Translations under genes and position numbers: made by a program
Assembly: GCA_035362835.1 (NCBI GenBank)
Contig: DAOSDY010000001.1
Location: forward strand, 434,001 to 498,000
Direction of reading: 5' to 3'
Length of the DNA: 64,000 bases
Source: Melioribacteraceae bacterium
GTDB lineage: Bacteria > Bacteroidota > Ignavibacteria > Ignavibacteriales > Melioribacteraceae
Part shown: positions 45,326-55,091 of the stretch, piece by piece
Numbering within the stretch: position 1 is the first letter of the stretch
How the letters are laid out: every line of letters begins with the position of its first letter
The notes under the pieces: model-generated
What the model saw: only the letters and a program-made list of their open reading frames with translations
Told to the model about the DNA's origin: nothing
Database searches by the model: none

Positions 45326-46690
45326 TTATTTCATACTTAGAAGACTGTTCAAATACTTTTCCAGGTTTGTATAACCGTCTTTATTAAAATCCCCGTTCCT
45401 GTCATCCGGATTTTTCGGGTCGAGTCCGTTTTTGATTTCCCATCCATCCGGCATTCCATCCGCATCGGTATCTTTTAGCGCCGGTAATGATTTTAGTACC
45501 GGCCAGCCGCCAACCTGACTTTGTGAATTTATAATTCGACCCGTTCCGTTTTTTACATCACTGATGATTCTTTCATCCGCTGCATCACGGTGGAGAGAGG
45601 CTCCGACATATTTGATCACCGAGTCATATGCCTGCAGCGCCGTCAAGGTTTCTACAGGTCCTGTGGAGAAAGGTTTGCCTACTTTATAAGCATCACGGTC
45701 TTTTTGCGACCAGTTTTTCCAATCAATAAGGCTCCACTGATCTTTGGGAATGCGGCTATAAAAATAATTTCCGCTGTAGTACGCACGAAAATGTTTGCTG
45801 CCGGGACTGTATGCAAAGCCTCCGGGATCTGAATCCATTCCGGATTTTCCGTAATTATTGACGTAATTATATCTGCAAACGCTTTTAGAGTCTGAATCAT
45901 AACTCGGACGGTCGCCGCCCCAGTTGTACATCACATTATTTCTGAAATCAAATAGAAGTCCGAGAGAATCTTTCTCATATGTATTTTCATCATAATTTCC
46001 GGGTCGGGGATTCCGGTTTTTGTTATGCGCATAAAGATTATGAAGATAGGAATAACTCGCACCATAGCATCCGCGTATGAGTGATCCGTAGCCGTGAGAT
46101 CCTTTATGATGAATGCTTTTATTCAGTGCTTCTGCAATTAAACACCACTGAACTGTAACACTGTCAATTTTATCTTTTTCTCCGGTGGAACAGGAAAGGA
46201 CTTCATCGACAGACCAGCTTGCGGAACAATGATCGATGATTATATTTTTCCCTTTGTTAATTGATATAGCATCGGCTACCTGACCGGCCTGGTCACCGAG
46301 TCTGGAACGGATATAGCGGACTATAATATTATCTGCATCGATTGAGAAGTTGTAATCCCTCAAACAAATTCCATCGCCCGGTGCAGTCTGACCCGCGATT
46401 GTTAGATACGGTTTGTTCACAGATAGCTGCGATTTCAATTTAATTGTGCCTGAGATATCAAACACTATTGTTCTGGGTCCATTCGCGGAGTTTATACCGT
46501 ATCTAAGAGATCCGGCTCCGTCGTCATTAAGATTTGTAACGTGATAAACGTCTCCGCCTCTGCCTCCTTTAGTGTAAGCGCCGAAACCTTCCGCACCGGG
46601 GAATGCAATCTGTTGCCCCGAAATATTTCCGGAATAAAACAGGAATGATGCCGAAAAAAGAAGGAAGAAACATGATTGAAAAATTTTCAT
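45326..46690 (-). CDS. PL1-type pectate lyase with C-terminal calcium-binding motif
   Basis: A 454-residue exported beta-helix enzyme. Signal peptide 1-25 (FFLLFSASFLFYSGNISGQ). Motifs: FPGAEGFGAYTKGGRGGDVY, VTNLNDDGAGSLRYGI, TIAGQTAPGDGICL, DNIIVRYIRSRLGD, DAISINKGKNIIIDHCSASW, SVTVQWCLIAEAL and HHKGSHGYGSLI, then NPRPGNY. Calcium aspartates and the region around the usual catalytic arginine are recognisable. The last ~45 residues (DTDADGMPDGWEIKNGLDP, RNGDFNKDGYTNLEKYLN) form an aspartate-rich calcium-binding repeat. No T9SS domain is seen. It sits between the GH2 gene and the GH28-type gene. Confidence 0.92.
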   Translation of the reverse strand: MKIFQSCFFLLFSASFLFYSGNISGQQIAFPGAEGFGAYTKGGRGGDVYHVTNLNDDGAGSLRYGINSANGPRTIVFDISGTIKLKSQLSVNKPYLTIAGQTAPGDGICLRDYNFSIDADNIIVRYIRSRLGDQAGQVADAISINKGKNIIIDHCSASWSVDEVLSCSTGEKDKIDSVTVQWCLIAEALNKSIHHKGSHGYGSLIRGCYGASYSYLHNLYAHNKNRNPRPGNYDENTYEKDSLGLLFDFRNNVMYNWGGDRPSYDSDSKSVCRYNYVNNYGKSGMDSDPGGFAYSPGSKHFRAYYSGNYFYSRIPKDQWSLIDWKNWSQKDRDAYKVGKPFSTGPVETLTALQAYDSVIKYVGASLHRDAADERIISDVKNGTGRIINSQSQVGGWPVLKSLPALKDTDADGMPDGWEIKNGLDPKNPDDRNGDFNKDGYTNLEKYLNSLLSMK

Positions 46691-46724
46691 TATTGAATGC
46701 CTTTAAAAATTTTATGCAATTAAA

Positions 46725-49700
46725 TTATTTCCAATCGAACACATTTAGTTTTTCTATAAACTCCGGACGCTTGTCCGCTTCAACAGGAATAATTGTAAGT
46801 CTGCCTTTTACTTTTTGAATTTTATCAGCTTCAACGAGAAGAAGAGTTAGCATGCCCCCGGTTTTATTTCCCTTACCCGCCGAAAGAAGTATTTGCGAAA
46901 AAATTTGTCCGCCGCTGCCTGCTTCGAGAGATGCAGTGTGACCGTTATTCAGAAAACAGATTTCACTACCAGCATCACCTGTTATGTATGCAAGTCCGAC
47001 ATTTGTTCTGTTACCATCGTAATATCTACTTCGCGGATCCGTAATAGATTTTGGTTTAATATTCCAGATTCCGTATTCGGCAGCGTCTGTCTGACCGGGA
47101 TAGGAATTATAAGGGCCGTCTCCAATCCATGTCATTTCATTCATTTTTTTCATTAACCTAAATGCGAGACCGAGATTTAGGAAATTGCTATTGGCATTTA
47201 GTGGAGATAGTGTATAATCCAGATCTATAAATCCACTTGGGGAAACCACGAGAATCATATCGACAAGAATAGATTGATTATTCCTGTCTTTATCCAGGCT
47301 TTTAAAATCCAATTTCATACTGATAACAACACTACCTTCAGATTCCTCTGACAGTTTACATTCCTTTACTATAGCGTCAGAAAGCAATGCCGTTTCCCAG
47401 AATTTAATATTGTAGCGGGGATAATTCCTTAGCTCGGACATTTCGGGAGTGCGGCTTACTCGAACAAACGGACCTTCGAGCAGAGTTTTTTCTGAACCTT
47501 TTTTAAGCAACTCAATCCTTCCTTTTGCACCATGAACCTTCAGTACGAAATTCCCTAACTGATATTCTGATATTATATTTCCATCATAAAGAGATTTCAG
47601 CTTTACCGGTGTCATTCCTGCTGTTACAATTTTTCTGAAGTCTGTTTCACCTGATTCCGGAATAAGTCTTACTGATCGTTCGTAAATATTGCGTCCGTTG
47701 AAATCCGTGAAAGTGATTCTGATTATATTTTCGGAATTAATTAATTCGTCATTGAGATTGATATCAAAGATGATTTTACCTTTTCCGTGCGGTGGTGCAG
47801 AGATTATAAGATTGCCGGATTGAATTATATTTCCGTTACTGAGTAAGTCCCAAGCGCAGTCGAGTCTATTAAGATTGGTGAAATCGTAGCGGTTAATAAC
47901 TTCAAGATCGACACTCTGTTTTCCCGAATGAACTGTAAATTTATTCTCCGGCATAACGACGGGTGAATAAACTTTCCTCGTAATCCAGTAATCAACCTGC
48001 GGGAAACGGTCGGCAAAAACGATACCATCTGTTCCAAAACCGCCGTGACTGTCAAGTACCGTAACACTGTCGAGCCATACGTCAGCACATATATCGGAAC
48101 CGTTTTCATTTGCGTTCAGTCTGTCCAACGGATCTGTCAGAATTTTTCTCCCGCCGATTTTTCTTTTAAGTCCCTGATCTGCCCACAGCCAGATGAAGGC
48201 TCCGGCAAGCCTTTCGTATTTCTCAATCACGTTCCATCTTTCCGCAAGACCTTCAAATGCAGAGCCGAGCGAATGATTATATTCAGTGCAGATTACCGGC
48301 CTGGTAATACTCTTGTCGGTTGCAAGATCAATCAGATTTACGACGCGATCTCTACCGGGAACTTCTCTTACGTATGGATAATGAGGTGCAAGAATTTCAA
48401 CGCTTTCAGGAAGGTGAAGAATAAATTTTGTTTTCTCGGCAAACTCAGTCAGGTTTTCTCCTTTCATCGGAGATTTTTTTTCGTTTATCTGAGCTCCCGG
48501 CAGAAGTCTGTATCTTGACGGATCGAGTTGTTTAACGCGGTCCGCGGTCTGAACTACTATAGGAGTAATCGGATTTTCATTTCCAACGCTCCAAATGAGA
48601 ACCGATGGATGATTTTTATCTCTGGCAACTGTTGCCTCCGCTCTACACAATAAAATATCGGCATAGGATGGATCATATAGATTCTTATCGCCGAAACCGA
48701 ACGGAACTTCGCATATAACATATATTCCGTATTCATCGCAAAGATCAAGAAAGACAGGATGGGGCGGATAGTGGGATGTGCGGACAGCATTGATATTTGC
48801 CTGTTTCATCAATTCAATATCTTCACGGTATTGTTCATAGCGCAAAGCGCGGCCAGCATCAGGATGAATATCGTGATGATTCACGCCTCTTAATTTTATT
48901 GAAGCATTATTCAGTTTCAGCACATCGCCGTCAATACTCAGCTGCCTGATGCCCGTTTTACGAATGACTGTGTGTAATGTATCGCCGCCTTCGACCAGAC
49001 TCAGTTTCAGTGAATAGAGATTCGGAGTCTCGGCATTCCATAAAAGAGGATTTTGGACATTCAGCGAAATAGAAGCACCTGATTGAGAGTTTTTCCCGCT
49101 TTCAATTGGGGATTCGAATTTTTTTATTAATCTGCCTAAGGGATCAGAAAGACTTCCGGCTATTTTCAGATTTGCCGAAACTGATTCCGGACAATCAATT
49201 TTTACTTTACAATTAATTTCGGCAGCAGAAAGATCAGAATTCACATTCGTGATAATTGTAAGATCCTTAAGATATTTTTCTCCAACCGAGAAAAGAAGAA
49301 CATCGCGGTAGATTCCTGAGAGAGCCCATGCATCATGAGTATCGAACTGCCAGCCTTTATACCGTCTGTAAACCTTCACAGCGAGAACGTTGCGGTCTGT
49401 CCGTTTAATCAAATCTGTAATATCAAATTCACTTCTGTTAAACGGACTTTCAAACCTTCCTGCAATACTACCGTTTATCCAGAACTCAAATCCGTAAAGA
49501 ACTCCTTCAAAACGTATAAATATTTTTCTGTTATTCCATTCGTCCGGAATAGTGAATTCGCGACGGTACAATCCGACACCTTCGCGTGGTTCTTTATAAA
49601 TAGGTTCTTCAAATCCCTGCAGCTCCCAGTTGGCCGGAACTTTAATATCAGACCAATCTGATACATCAAATTGCGTATTGAAAAATTCATTTTCCGGACC

Positions 49701-49955
49701 ATTCAGCATGAATTTCCATTCTCCGTTTAAATCCTTCTGCCAGGTTTTTTCTTTATCAAGAGGTATGTAACCGGATGGTTTATAAGCATCCTTATTTTGT
49801 CCGACTAAAGTCTGAGCAATTGCAGCTGAAGAAGTAGTAAACAGAGCCAGTAAAAGAATGGATTTCAATCCGGACGATATTTTGCCCGAGCTCCTGTTCA
49901 AATTCCTTGATGATTTATAATAAGTCCGCAGTGCAGAATATAAAGCCAATTTCAT
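46725..49955 (-). CDS. GH2 beta-galactosidase (LacZ-type), exported
   Basis: A 1076-residue enzyme with an N-terminal hydrophilic stretch and then a signal sequence (LKSILLLALFTTSSAAIAQ). Domains in order: jelly-roll sugar-binding (WQKDLNGEWKFMLNG), two Ig-like domains, a TIM barrel with acid/base Glu in VLIWSVGNENP and nucleophile Glu in PVICTEYNHSLGS, another Ig-like domain and a C-terminal supersandwich (IGDGPYNSYPGQTDAAEYGIW). The usual LacZ layout and length (about 1000 residues) are kept. Beta-galactosidases in pectin loci trim galactan side chains of rhamnogalacturonan I, so that is the likely substrate. Its start overlaps the upstream PL1 stop by 4 bp. Confidence 0.92.
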   Translation of the reverse strand: MKLALYSALRTYYKSSRNLNRSSGKISSGLKSILLLALFTTSSAAIAQTLVGQNKDAYKPSGYIPLDKEKTWQKDLNGEWKFMLNGPENEFFNTQFDVSDWSDIKVPANWELQGFEEPIYKEPREGVGLYRREFTIPDEWNNRKIFIRFEGVLYGFEFWINGSIAGRFESPFNRSEFDITDLIKRTDRNVLAVKVYRRYKGWQFDTHDAWALSGIYRDVLLFSVGEKYLKDLTIITNVNSDLSAAEINCKVKIDCPESVSANLKIAGSLSDPLGRLIKKFESPIESGKNSQSGASISLNVQNPLLWNAETPNLYSLKLSLVEGGDTLHTVIRKTGIRQLSIDGDVLKLNNASIKLRGVNHHDIHPDAGRALRYEQYREDIELMKQANINAVRTSHYPPHPVFLDLCDEYGIYVICEVPFGFGDKNLYDPSYADILLCRAEATVARDKNHPSVLIWSVGNENPITPIVVQTADRVKQLDPSRYRLLPGAQINEKKSPMKGENLTEFAEKTKFILHLPESVEILAPHYPYVREVPGRDRVVNLIDLATDKSITRPVICTEYNHSLGSAFEGLAERWNVIEKYERLAGAFIWLWADQGLKRKIGGRKILTDPLDRLNANENGSDICADVWLDSVTVLDSHGGFGTDGIVFADRFPQVDYWITRKVYSPVVMPENKFTVHSGKQSVDLEVINRYDFTNLNRLDCAWDLLSNGNIIQSGNLIISAPPHGKGKIIFDINLNDELINSENIIRITFTDFNGRNIYERSVRLIPESGETDFRKIVTAGMTPVKLKSLYDGNIISEYQLGNFVLKVHGAKGRIELLKKGSEKTLLEGPFVRVSRTPEMSELRNYPRYNIKFWETALLSDAIVKECKLSEESEGSVVISMKLDFKSLDKDRNNQSILVDMILVVSPSGFIDLDYTLSPLNANSNFLNLGLAFRLMKKMNEMTWIGDGPYNSYPGQTDAAEYGIWNIKPKSITDPRSRYYDGNRTNVGLAYITGDAGSEICFLNNGHTASLEAGSGGQIFSQILLSAGKGNKTGGMLTLLLVEADKIQKVKGRLTIIPVEADKRPEFIEKLNVFDWK

Positions 49956-51358
49956 TTTTTTTCAGTTATCACAATATTATTGAGGTAATCTTCAAGATTA
50001 GTATAGCCGTCTTTATTCATATCACCATTTCTGTCATCCGGATTATCCGGATTGAGTCCATTTTTGATTTCCCATTCATCGGGCATTCCGTCGCGGTCAG
50101 AATCTTTTGGAGCCGGCAGAGTTTTAAGCGCTGGCCAGCCGCCTACGTCATTCTGAGAATCTATTATACCGCCGTTTCCGAAATGAACAGTTCCGGTTAG
50201 GACTTCGTCAGCAATTCTTGCATCGAGGATGTCTCTTACAAGAGATGCGCCTGCATTAGCAACTACAAGCGGATAAACTTCAATTGCAGACAGTTCTGTA
50301 ATTGGAGGGAAATCAAATGGTTTATGTGCCCTATTTCTCTCTTCGTTTGCGCCATTCGTAAAATCAATTCCACCGTTCCAATTATCTGCGGTTACATCCG
50401 GATAGCCGTCAATATAATTTTCTTCTGCGTACAACGAAGTTTCGTACTTATAAGAATCTCCCGGACTGTTACCCTCATTTCCGGGACCGCCGGCAATCTG
50501 GGCGTCGCTTAACTGAAATATTCTGTGCCTTACAGACTCTTTGGTGCCGGGTCCCGGTTTGTAATAATTTTTTGTCCAGTTCATGTAGGAGGAGGTTCCG
50601 TCGTAGCAGTTATTGTAACCCCAGTTATAGATTACGTTGTTTCTGAAATCTACTTCGCAGTGTCTTCGTCCTGTCACTTTCGGGCTTCGGGAACTGTGAT
50701 GAGCATACAGATTGTGGTGAAAGGATTGCTGAATGCTGCCAATAATTCCACCGTATCCATGTGCGCCTTTATGATGATGAGAATTTCTCAGACTTTCGGT
50801 AATCATACACCACTGAACAGTTATCGAATCGGCTTTACCGCTCTGACAAGAGAAAGTTTCGTCAATCGACCAGCTTGCAGATACGTGATCGAAAATAATG
50901 TTCGATCCTCTGTTAATCGAAATTGCATCCGAGTCGCCATCGCTTTTATCACCAAGTCTTGATCGAATGTAACGGACAATTATATTATCGGCGCTCACCA
51001 GAAAAGAATAATTGCAAAGAGTTATACCCTCGCCGGGAGCAGTCTGTCCCGCGATAGTCAGATTCGGTTTAGAAACAGTAAGTGATTTCTTCAATATGAT
51101 ATTACCGGAAAGATTAAAGACAATAGTCCTCGGTCCTTTCATTTTTTCAATGCCGTATCGAAGAGAGCCTTCCCCATCATCGTTAAGATTTGTAACATGA
51201 TAAACATCTCCGCCGCGTCCGCCTGTAGAAAACCTTCCGAAACCTTCAGCGCCGGGAAATGCCGTAATCCGCGATTGTGCCATATCTGAATTCAATTGAG
51301 CAAAGAGCAGAATCAGAATAATCACTGCATAGAATAATTTTCTATTGACAGATTTCAT
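49952..51358 (-). CDS. PL1-type pectate lyase (paralogue)
   Basis: ATG 51358 (468 residues) is preferred because the signal peptide (LFYAVIILILLFAQLNSDMAQ) follows and GAGAG lies upstream; ATG 51376 overlaps the preceding stop by ATGA and may be used instead. The beta-helix motifs match the lyase at 45326 (FPGAEGFGRFSTGGRGGDVY, TIAGQTAPGEGITL, DNIIVRYIRSRLGD, IIFDHVSASWSIDE, ITVQWCMITESL), with SHHHKGAHGYGG and the loop SRSPKVTGRRHCEVDFRNNVIYNWG. The C-terminus again has DSDRDGMPDEWEIKNGLNP and an NxDGYTNLEDYLN motif. It is followed without a gap by the GH2 gene and preceded by a PL11-like gene. Confidence 0.92.
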   Translation of the reverse strand: MKSVNRKLFYAVIILILLFAQLNSDMAQSRITAFPGAEGFGRFSTGGRGGDVYHVTNLNDDGEGSLRYGIEKMKGPRTIVFNLSGNIILKKSLTVSKPNLTIAGQTAPGEGITLCNYSFLVSADNIIVRYIRSRLGDKSDGDSDAISINRGSNIIFDHVSASWSIDETFSCQSGKADSITVQWCMITESLRNSHHHKGAHGYGGIIGSIQQSFHHNLYAHHSSRSPKVTGRRHCEVDFRNNVIYNWGYNNCYDGTSSYMNWTKNYYKPGPGTKESVRHRIFQLSDAQIAGGPGNEGNSPGDSYKYETSLYAEENYIDGYPDVTADNWNGGIDFTNGANEERNRAHKPFDFPPITELSAIEVYPLVVANAGASLVRDILDARIADEVLTGTVHFGNGGIIDSQNDVGGWPALKTLPAPKDSDRDGMPDEWEIKNGLNPDNPDDRNGDMNKDGYTNLEDYLNNIVITEKK

Positions 51359-51372
51359 AAGAATTCTCTCTA

Positions 51373-53418
51373 TCATTTAGTCCATCCGGGCAGAGAAACA
51401 GTTGCCTGATAATTTGAATTATTGTAGTAAGGATTTTTCACCGGTTTATAGAGTTTACCCGGTTTCGGATTATCGCTTTGAGTGTAGACCCAAATCTCGT
51501 ACGGATCCCAGACTACAATTTCATCCCTTACATCTCCGCAGATATCTAATACGGCGTTACACAGATAAGGGTGACCATCGCCCGGGAATGCAAGAACTTT
51601 TCTTCCCCATCCGTCGTAAGCTCCGCCATCCTCTACATCCGGCGATAGAACGAAATATTCTTCCCCCTTGCCAGTCCAGTTGAGAGGAAGCATCATACTT
51701 CCGTGCTGTACCGGTTCGAATTGTTTGTAAATACTGCCTTCGCTGTCGAAATAAGTAATGATTCCCTGATTACCGTGAAAATTTATTGAAACGGTTTCCA
51801 GACCGGGAAGGTCATCTCTGAAATTTGCAACTGATGGATTCTGAACATGTCCAATAAAATGACGCAGAATAATATCGCCTTTAAGATTCGTCCTGAAATA
51901 GCCCTCGTCGCTGGAGGCATACATTATCTGGGGCTCCATCTGTTTGTCAGGATTGAAATTCAAAACTGCAATACCGTCCGCGTGCTGTTGAAGACCTTTA
52001 ATCGTCCACAATTCCGTTCCATCATCGTCGAAAAGCGAATAACCGATCGCCAGTTCATCTTTACCGTCATTATCAAGATCAACTGCATACGGGAAATGGC
52101 CGGTATTCGCTTCAGCTTTCCAGAGGAGTTCAAGTTTGTTGTTATAAACCCAGAAATGATTATATCTGTCTTTTAGCAAAAGATCACTTGCGTATCCCTT
52201 TCCGCTTACATCACAGAAGAAGATACAATCCCCGAGTATATTTTCGATTTGCCCGTCTTTGTTTTCTGCGATTGGAGTATCGATAGAATATTTTGTTTTG
52301 CCGGTAGCCCCTTCCACAACAATTAGTTTCCTGTCTTTGCAATAGACTATTTCATTTTTACCATCATTGTCGATATCATTAATCTGAAAAGGAACATCTG
52401 TGGTTTGAAAATATTTGAACAAATCAGGTTTACCTATCTGCCATAATTTTTTCCCATCGAATGTCATTGCGGTGAGACAGGAAAGTTCATTGTTATCGCC
52501 TTTCGGTCCGTAGCTTATTATTTGTCCGATAACAACATCAGTCTCTCCGTCATTGTCGAGGTCGCCGAAACGGAGATTTCTTCCGGCTCCGAATCCCGGT
52601 GTTTTAATTTTTTTCCATAGTTTCATTTGCGGATTATTTTTCTGCAAAGCCAATTCTTCATTTTTACGCAGCTGCTGCTTCGCAGTAATATCATTAAAAG
52701 TTTTTTGAGATGTTGTTACAAGTACAGTGCTGTATTTTGCGGGGAGGTCGGACATCAATCCTATTTTTCCCGCGGCATAAGTCGCGTCGGAAGCCTGAAG
52801 AAGTTTTACTCCGTCAATTGAAGCTGAAATCTGATTTCCCAGAACACTTACTTCAAGTGAAACAAATCTATCTCCGGGTAGAATATATTCCGTTTGAGCC
52901 AGTATTTTTTCCAAAGGTTTGTGAAATGCCGTAGCATGATTTACCATTTTAAGGATTGCCTTATTCTTTTCGGTACCGAAGAAATAATAACATCTGTCAT
53001 TCTGGTAGCGGAATAAAATGCCGCTCTGTTTTTGATCCGACTCGGGCTTGAATGAAACCTTTACAGTGTAATCAGTCCAAAGTGAATCGCCGGTAATTAC
53101 AACTGGATGAGTCCAGTTGTCTTCGTTCAGATGAGTCTGAACCATCATTTTTTTCCCGTCTTCCTGATAAATCCACCATGCTCGCTGTTCGCCAACGGAT
53201 TCGCCTTGAGCAGAAACGACCCAGCCGAACTTCGGGGCAGCTTCGGCAACGTAATGATATTCGGCGAATGCTTTAACGAATGTCGAAAACATTCGAACCG
53301 GAAATTCCTGAAAATCTTCATTCAATAGTATTCTCTGCTTATCTGATTCATTCTGTGCTGATACATTGAAGAATAGGAACAGAGCAAGCAAAAACGATTT
53401 CAATAAATATTTTTTCAT
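51373..53418 (-). CDS. PL11-like rhamnogalacturonan lyase candidate with N-terminal LamG-type domain
   Basis: A 681-residue exported protein with signal peptide (LLKSFLLALFLFFNVSAQ). Residues about 30-235 look like a LamG/DUF1080-type jelly roll (YTVKVSFKPESDQKQSGILFRYQ, YFFGTEKNKAILK, IGLMSDLPAKYS). The rest is a propeller with calcium-binding FG-GAP-type blades (RFGDLDNDGETDVVIG, INDIDNDGKNEIVYCKD, AVDLDNDGKDELAIGYSLFDDDG) and PL11-like end motifs (VLDICGDVRDEIVVWDP, IWVYTQSDNP, NYQATVSLPGW). PL11 cleaves the rhamnogalacturonan I backbone with calcium. The N-terminal domain is not part of standard PL11, so a binding role or a new subfamily is possible. Its stop overlaps the PL1 start by 4 bp. 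Confidence 0.72.
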   Translation of the reverse strand: MKKYLLKSFLLALFLFFNVSAQNESDKQRILLNEDFQEFPVRMFSTFVKAFAEYHYVAEAAPKFGWVVSAQGESVGEQRAWWIYQEDGKKMMVQTHLNEDNWTHPVVITGDSLWTDYTVKVSFKPESDQKQSGILFRYQNDRCYYFFGTEKNKAILKMVNHATAFHKPLEKILAQTEYILPGDRFVSLEVSVLGNQISASIDGVKLLQASDATYAAGKIGLMSDLPAKYSTVLVTTSQKTFNDITAKQQLRKNEELALQKNNPQMKLWKKIKTPGFGAGRNLRFGDLDNDGETDVVIGQIISYGPKGDNNELSCLTAMTFDGKKLWQIGKPDLFKYFQTTDVPFQINDIDNDGKNEIVYCKDRKLIVVEGATGKTKYSIDTPIAENKDGQIENILGDCIFFCDVSGKGYASDLLLKDRYNHFWVYNNKLELLWKAEANTGHFPYAVDLDNDGKDELAIGYSLFDDDGTELWTIKGLQQHADGIAVLNFNPDKQMEPQIMYASSDEGYFRTNLKGDIILRHFIGHVQNPSVANFRDDLPGLETVSINFHGNQGIITYFDSEGSIYKQFEPVQHGSMMLPLNWTGKGEEYFVLSPDVEDGGAYDGWGRKVLAFPGDGHPYLCNAVLDICGDVRDEIVVWDPYEIWVYTQSDNPKPGKLYKPVKNPYYNNSNYQATVSLPGWTK

Positions 53419-53432
53419 TTATTTCCCCAGGT

Positions 53433-55058
53433 TTATTTGATTACCGAACCTTTCTGCAATTCCTTGCCTTCTGTAATCGGTGTTTTAACGTGAATTAAAT
53501 TGTTGCTTCCAACAACGATATATTTTGAATCTTTACCATCAACCGAAAGAAATTTGTCTGTGCCGGGAAGCGGATTGCAGTTGTAGATATATGCATTGTT
53601 GACGTTTTTAAGATCAATCAGCGATTGACCATTAGCAGGTTTCAGAGTTTTTATTCCTTCGAGTTCAAGATTCTCAACTTTATCAGCCCTGATGACGGGA
53701 CCCTTCTTTACATTAACTGTTACATTATGGAATTCTATATTTCTTGCCTTGTTAACATTAAAACCGGTTTCTGCATGGATATTGACATCGTTAAAAGTAA
53801 CATCTTCAATCCACATTTCATCGATACCTAAAAGGTTACCAGCTTCTTTTACATCCGTAGCGGTAATATTGCTGAAATGAATATTTCTAAACTTCGGGGT
53901 TTTTTCCGAAACAGGTTCGGCATCCGACTTTTTATATTCCATATTAATATGAATTGCTTCGCGCTGAATATTTTTCATAACAATTCCATCAACACGAATT
54001 TCTTCTACAATGCCGCCTCTTCCCCTCATAGTCTTTAGTCTTATACCTCTTTCAGTTCCGTCAAAAACACAATTGGATATTGTAACCTTTCTTACATCAC
54101 CCGACATTTCGCTTCCGATGACAACCCCGCCGTGACCTTCAAGCATTGTACAATTTGTAATAGTAATATTCTGGCAGGCTTTACCCCAATCGCGTCCGTC
54201 TTCGTCACGACCTGATTTAATAGTGATGCAATCATCCCCTACACTAAGATGACTATTTGAGATATGGACATAGCTGCATGAGGAAGGATTGATTCCGTCG
54301 GTATTAGGTGATTCCGGCGGATTATTAATTGTAATACCAGTTATTGTTACATTTTCGCAAAATGCAGGGTTAAGGGTCCAGAAAGGAGGATTCATTATTG
54401 TTACGCCTTCAATAAGAATATTATTACCCTCGAAAACCTGAAACATAGGAGGTCTAAGGAAGAAGATTTTGGTCCAGTTATCCGTATCGGGTTTTTTCGT
54501 TTCAACATTCAATTGCTGAGTCAGTTTTTGATATTTACCGAGTTCAACATTTTCTCCTTTTTTTGCTGCATTGCGGTATATTGCAACTTCATCCCACCAC
54601 TTTTTTCCATGACCATTAATAGTTCCACGACCCCGGATTGCAACATTATTCACTCTGTATCCATAAAATTGCGGCGAAAAATTCATACAAACAGTTTCCT
54701 CCCAGCGGGTTTTAACAAACGGGAGATAATCGTCGTAATCATCCGTGAAATTTAAAATTGCACCGGCTTCCAAATAGATAGTTATGTTATCCTTAAAGTG
54801 GATCGGGCCTGTTAAATATTCTCCGGCCGGGAAATAAATTGTACCGCCTCCTTTATCTGAAGCCGCATCAACGGCATTTTTAATATTATCAGTTATTTTA
54901 GTTTTGCCGTCGCATACAGCACCGTAATCCATAATGTTGAATACATTGCCGAAATCATGAGAAGATTTTGTCTGTGCGCTGATCTGCTGTTGCGGAATCA
55001 TATTAGCAATCAACAGAATGAATAATAGATATTTTAAATAATCTGAATAAAACTTCAT
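53433..55058 (-). CDS. GH28 polygalacturonase
   Basis: The start is ATG 55058 (541 residues); AGGAG lies about 7 nt upstream and the signal peptide (YLLFILLIANMIPQQQISAQ) follows. It has the complete GH28 site: NTDGINP (near 254), VGDDCITIKSG (near 275), the GHGG histidine loop (near 308) and RLKTMRG (near 340), on a right-handed beta-helix that begins NIMDYGAVCDGKTKITD. An insertion near 150-185 (YQKLTQQLNVETKKP) is longer than in fungal enzymes. It hydrolyses galacturonan or rhamnogalacturonan bonds. It is located between the DUF4861 gene and the PL11-like gene with gaps of 33 and 14 bp. Confidence 0.95.
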   Translation of the reverse strand: MKFYSDYLKYLLFILLIANMIPQQQISAQTKSSHDFGNVFNIMDYGAVCDGKTKITDNIKNAVDAASDKGGGTIYFPAGEYLTGPIHFKDNITIYLEAGAILNFTDDYDDYLPFVKTRWEETVCMNFSPQFYGYRVNNVAIRGRGTINGHGKKWWDEVAIYRNAAKKGENVELGKYQKLTQQLNVETKKPDTDNWTKIFFLRPPMFQVFEGNNILIEGVTIMNPPFWTLNPAFCENVTITGITINNPPESPNTDGINPSSCSYVHISNSHLSVGDDCITIKSGRDEDGRDWGKACQNITITNCTMLEGHGGVVIGSEMSGDVRKVTISNCVFDGTERGIRLKTMRGRGGIVEEIRVDGIVMKNIQREAIHINMEYKKSDAEPVSEKTPKFRNIHFSNITATDVKEAGNLLGIDEMWIEDVTFNDVNIHAETGFNVNKARNIEFHNVTVNVKKGPVIRADKVENLELEGIKTLKPANGQSLIDLKNVNNAYIYNCNPLPGTDKFLSVDGKDSKYIVVGSNNLIHVKTPITEGKELQKGSVIK

Positions 55059-55091
55059 TTGTTTTTCTCCTGTTTTCATAAACGTCACAAT

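Noticed and set aside
45326..51358. Aspartate-rich C-termini of PL1 lyases as dockerin modules
   Set aside because: Each has DxDxDGMPDxWE followed by one DGYTNLE-type motif rather than the two conserved dockerin segments; no cohesin is seen. A calcium-binding repeat is the simpler reading.
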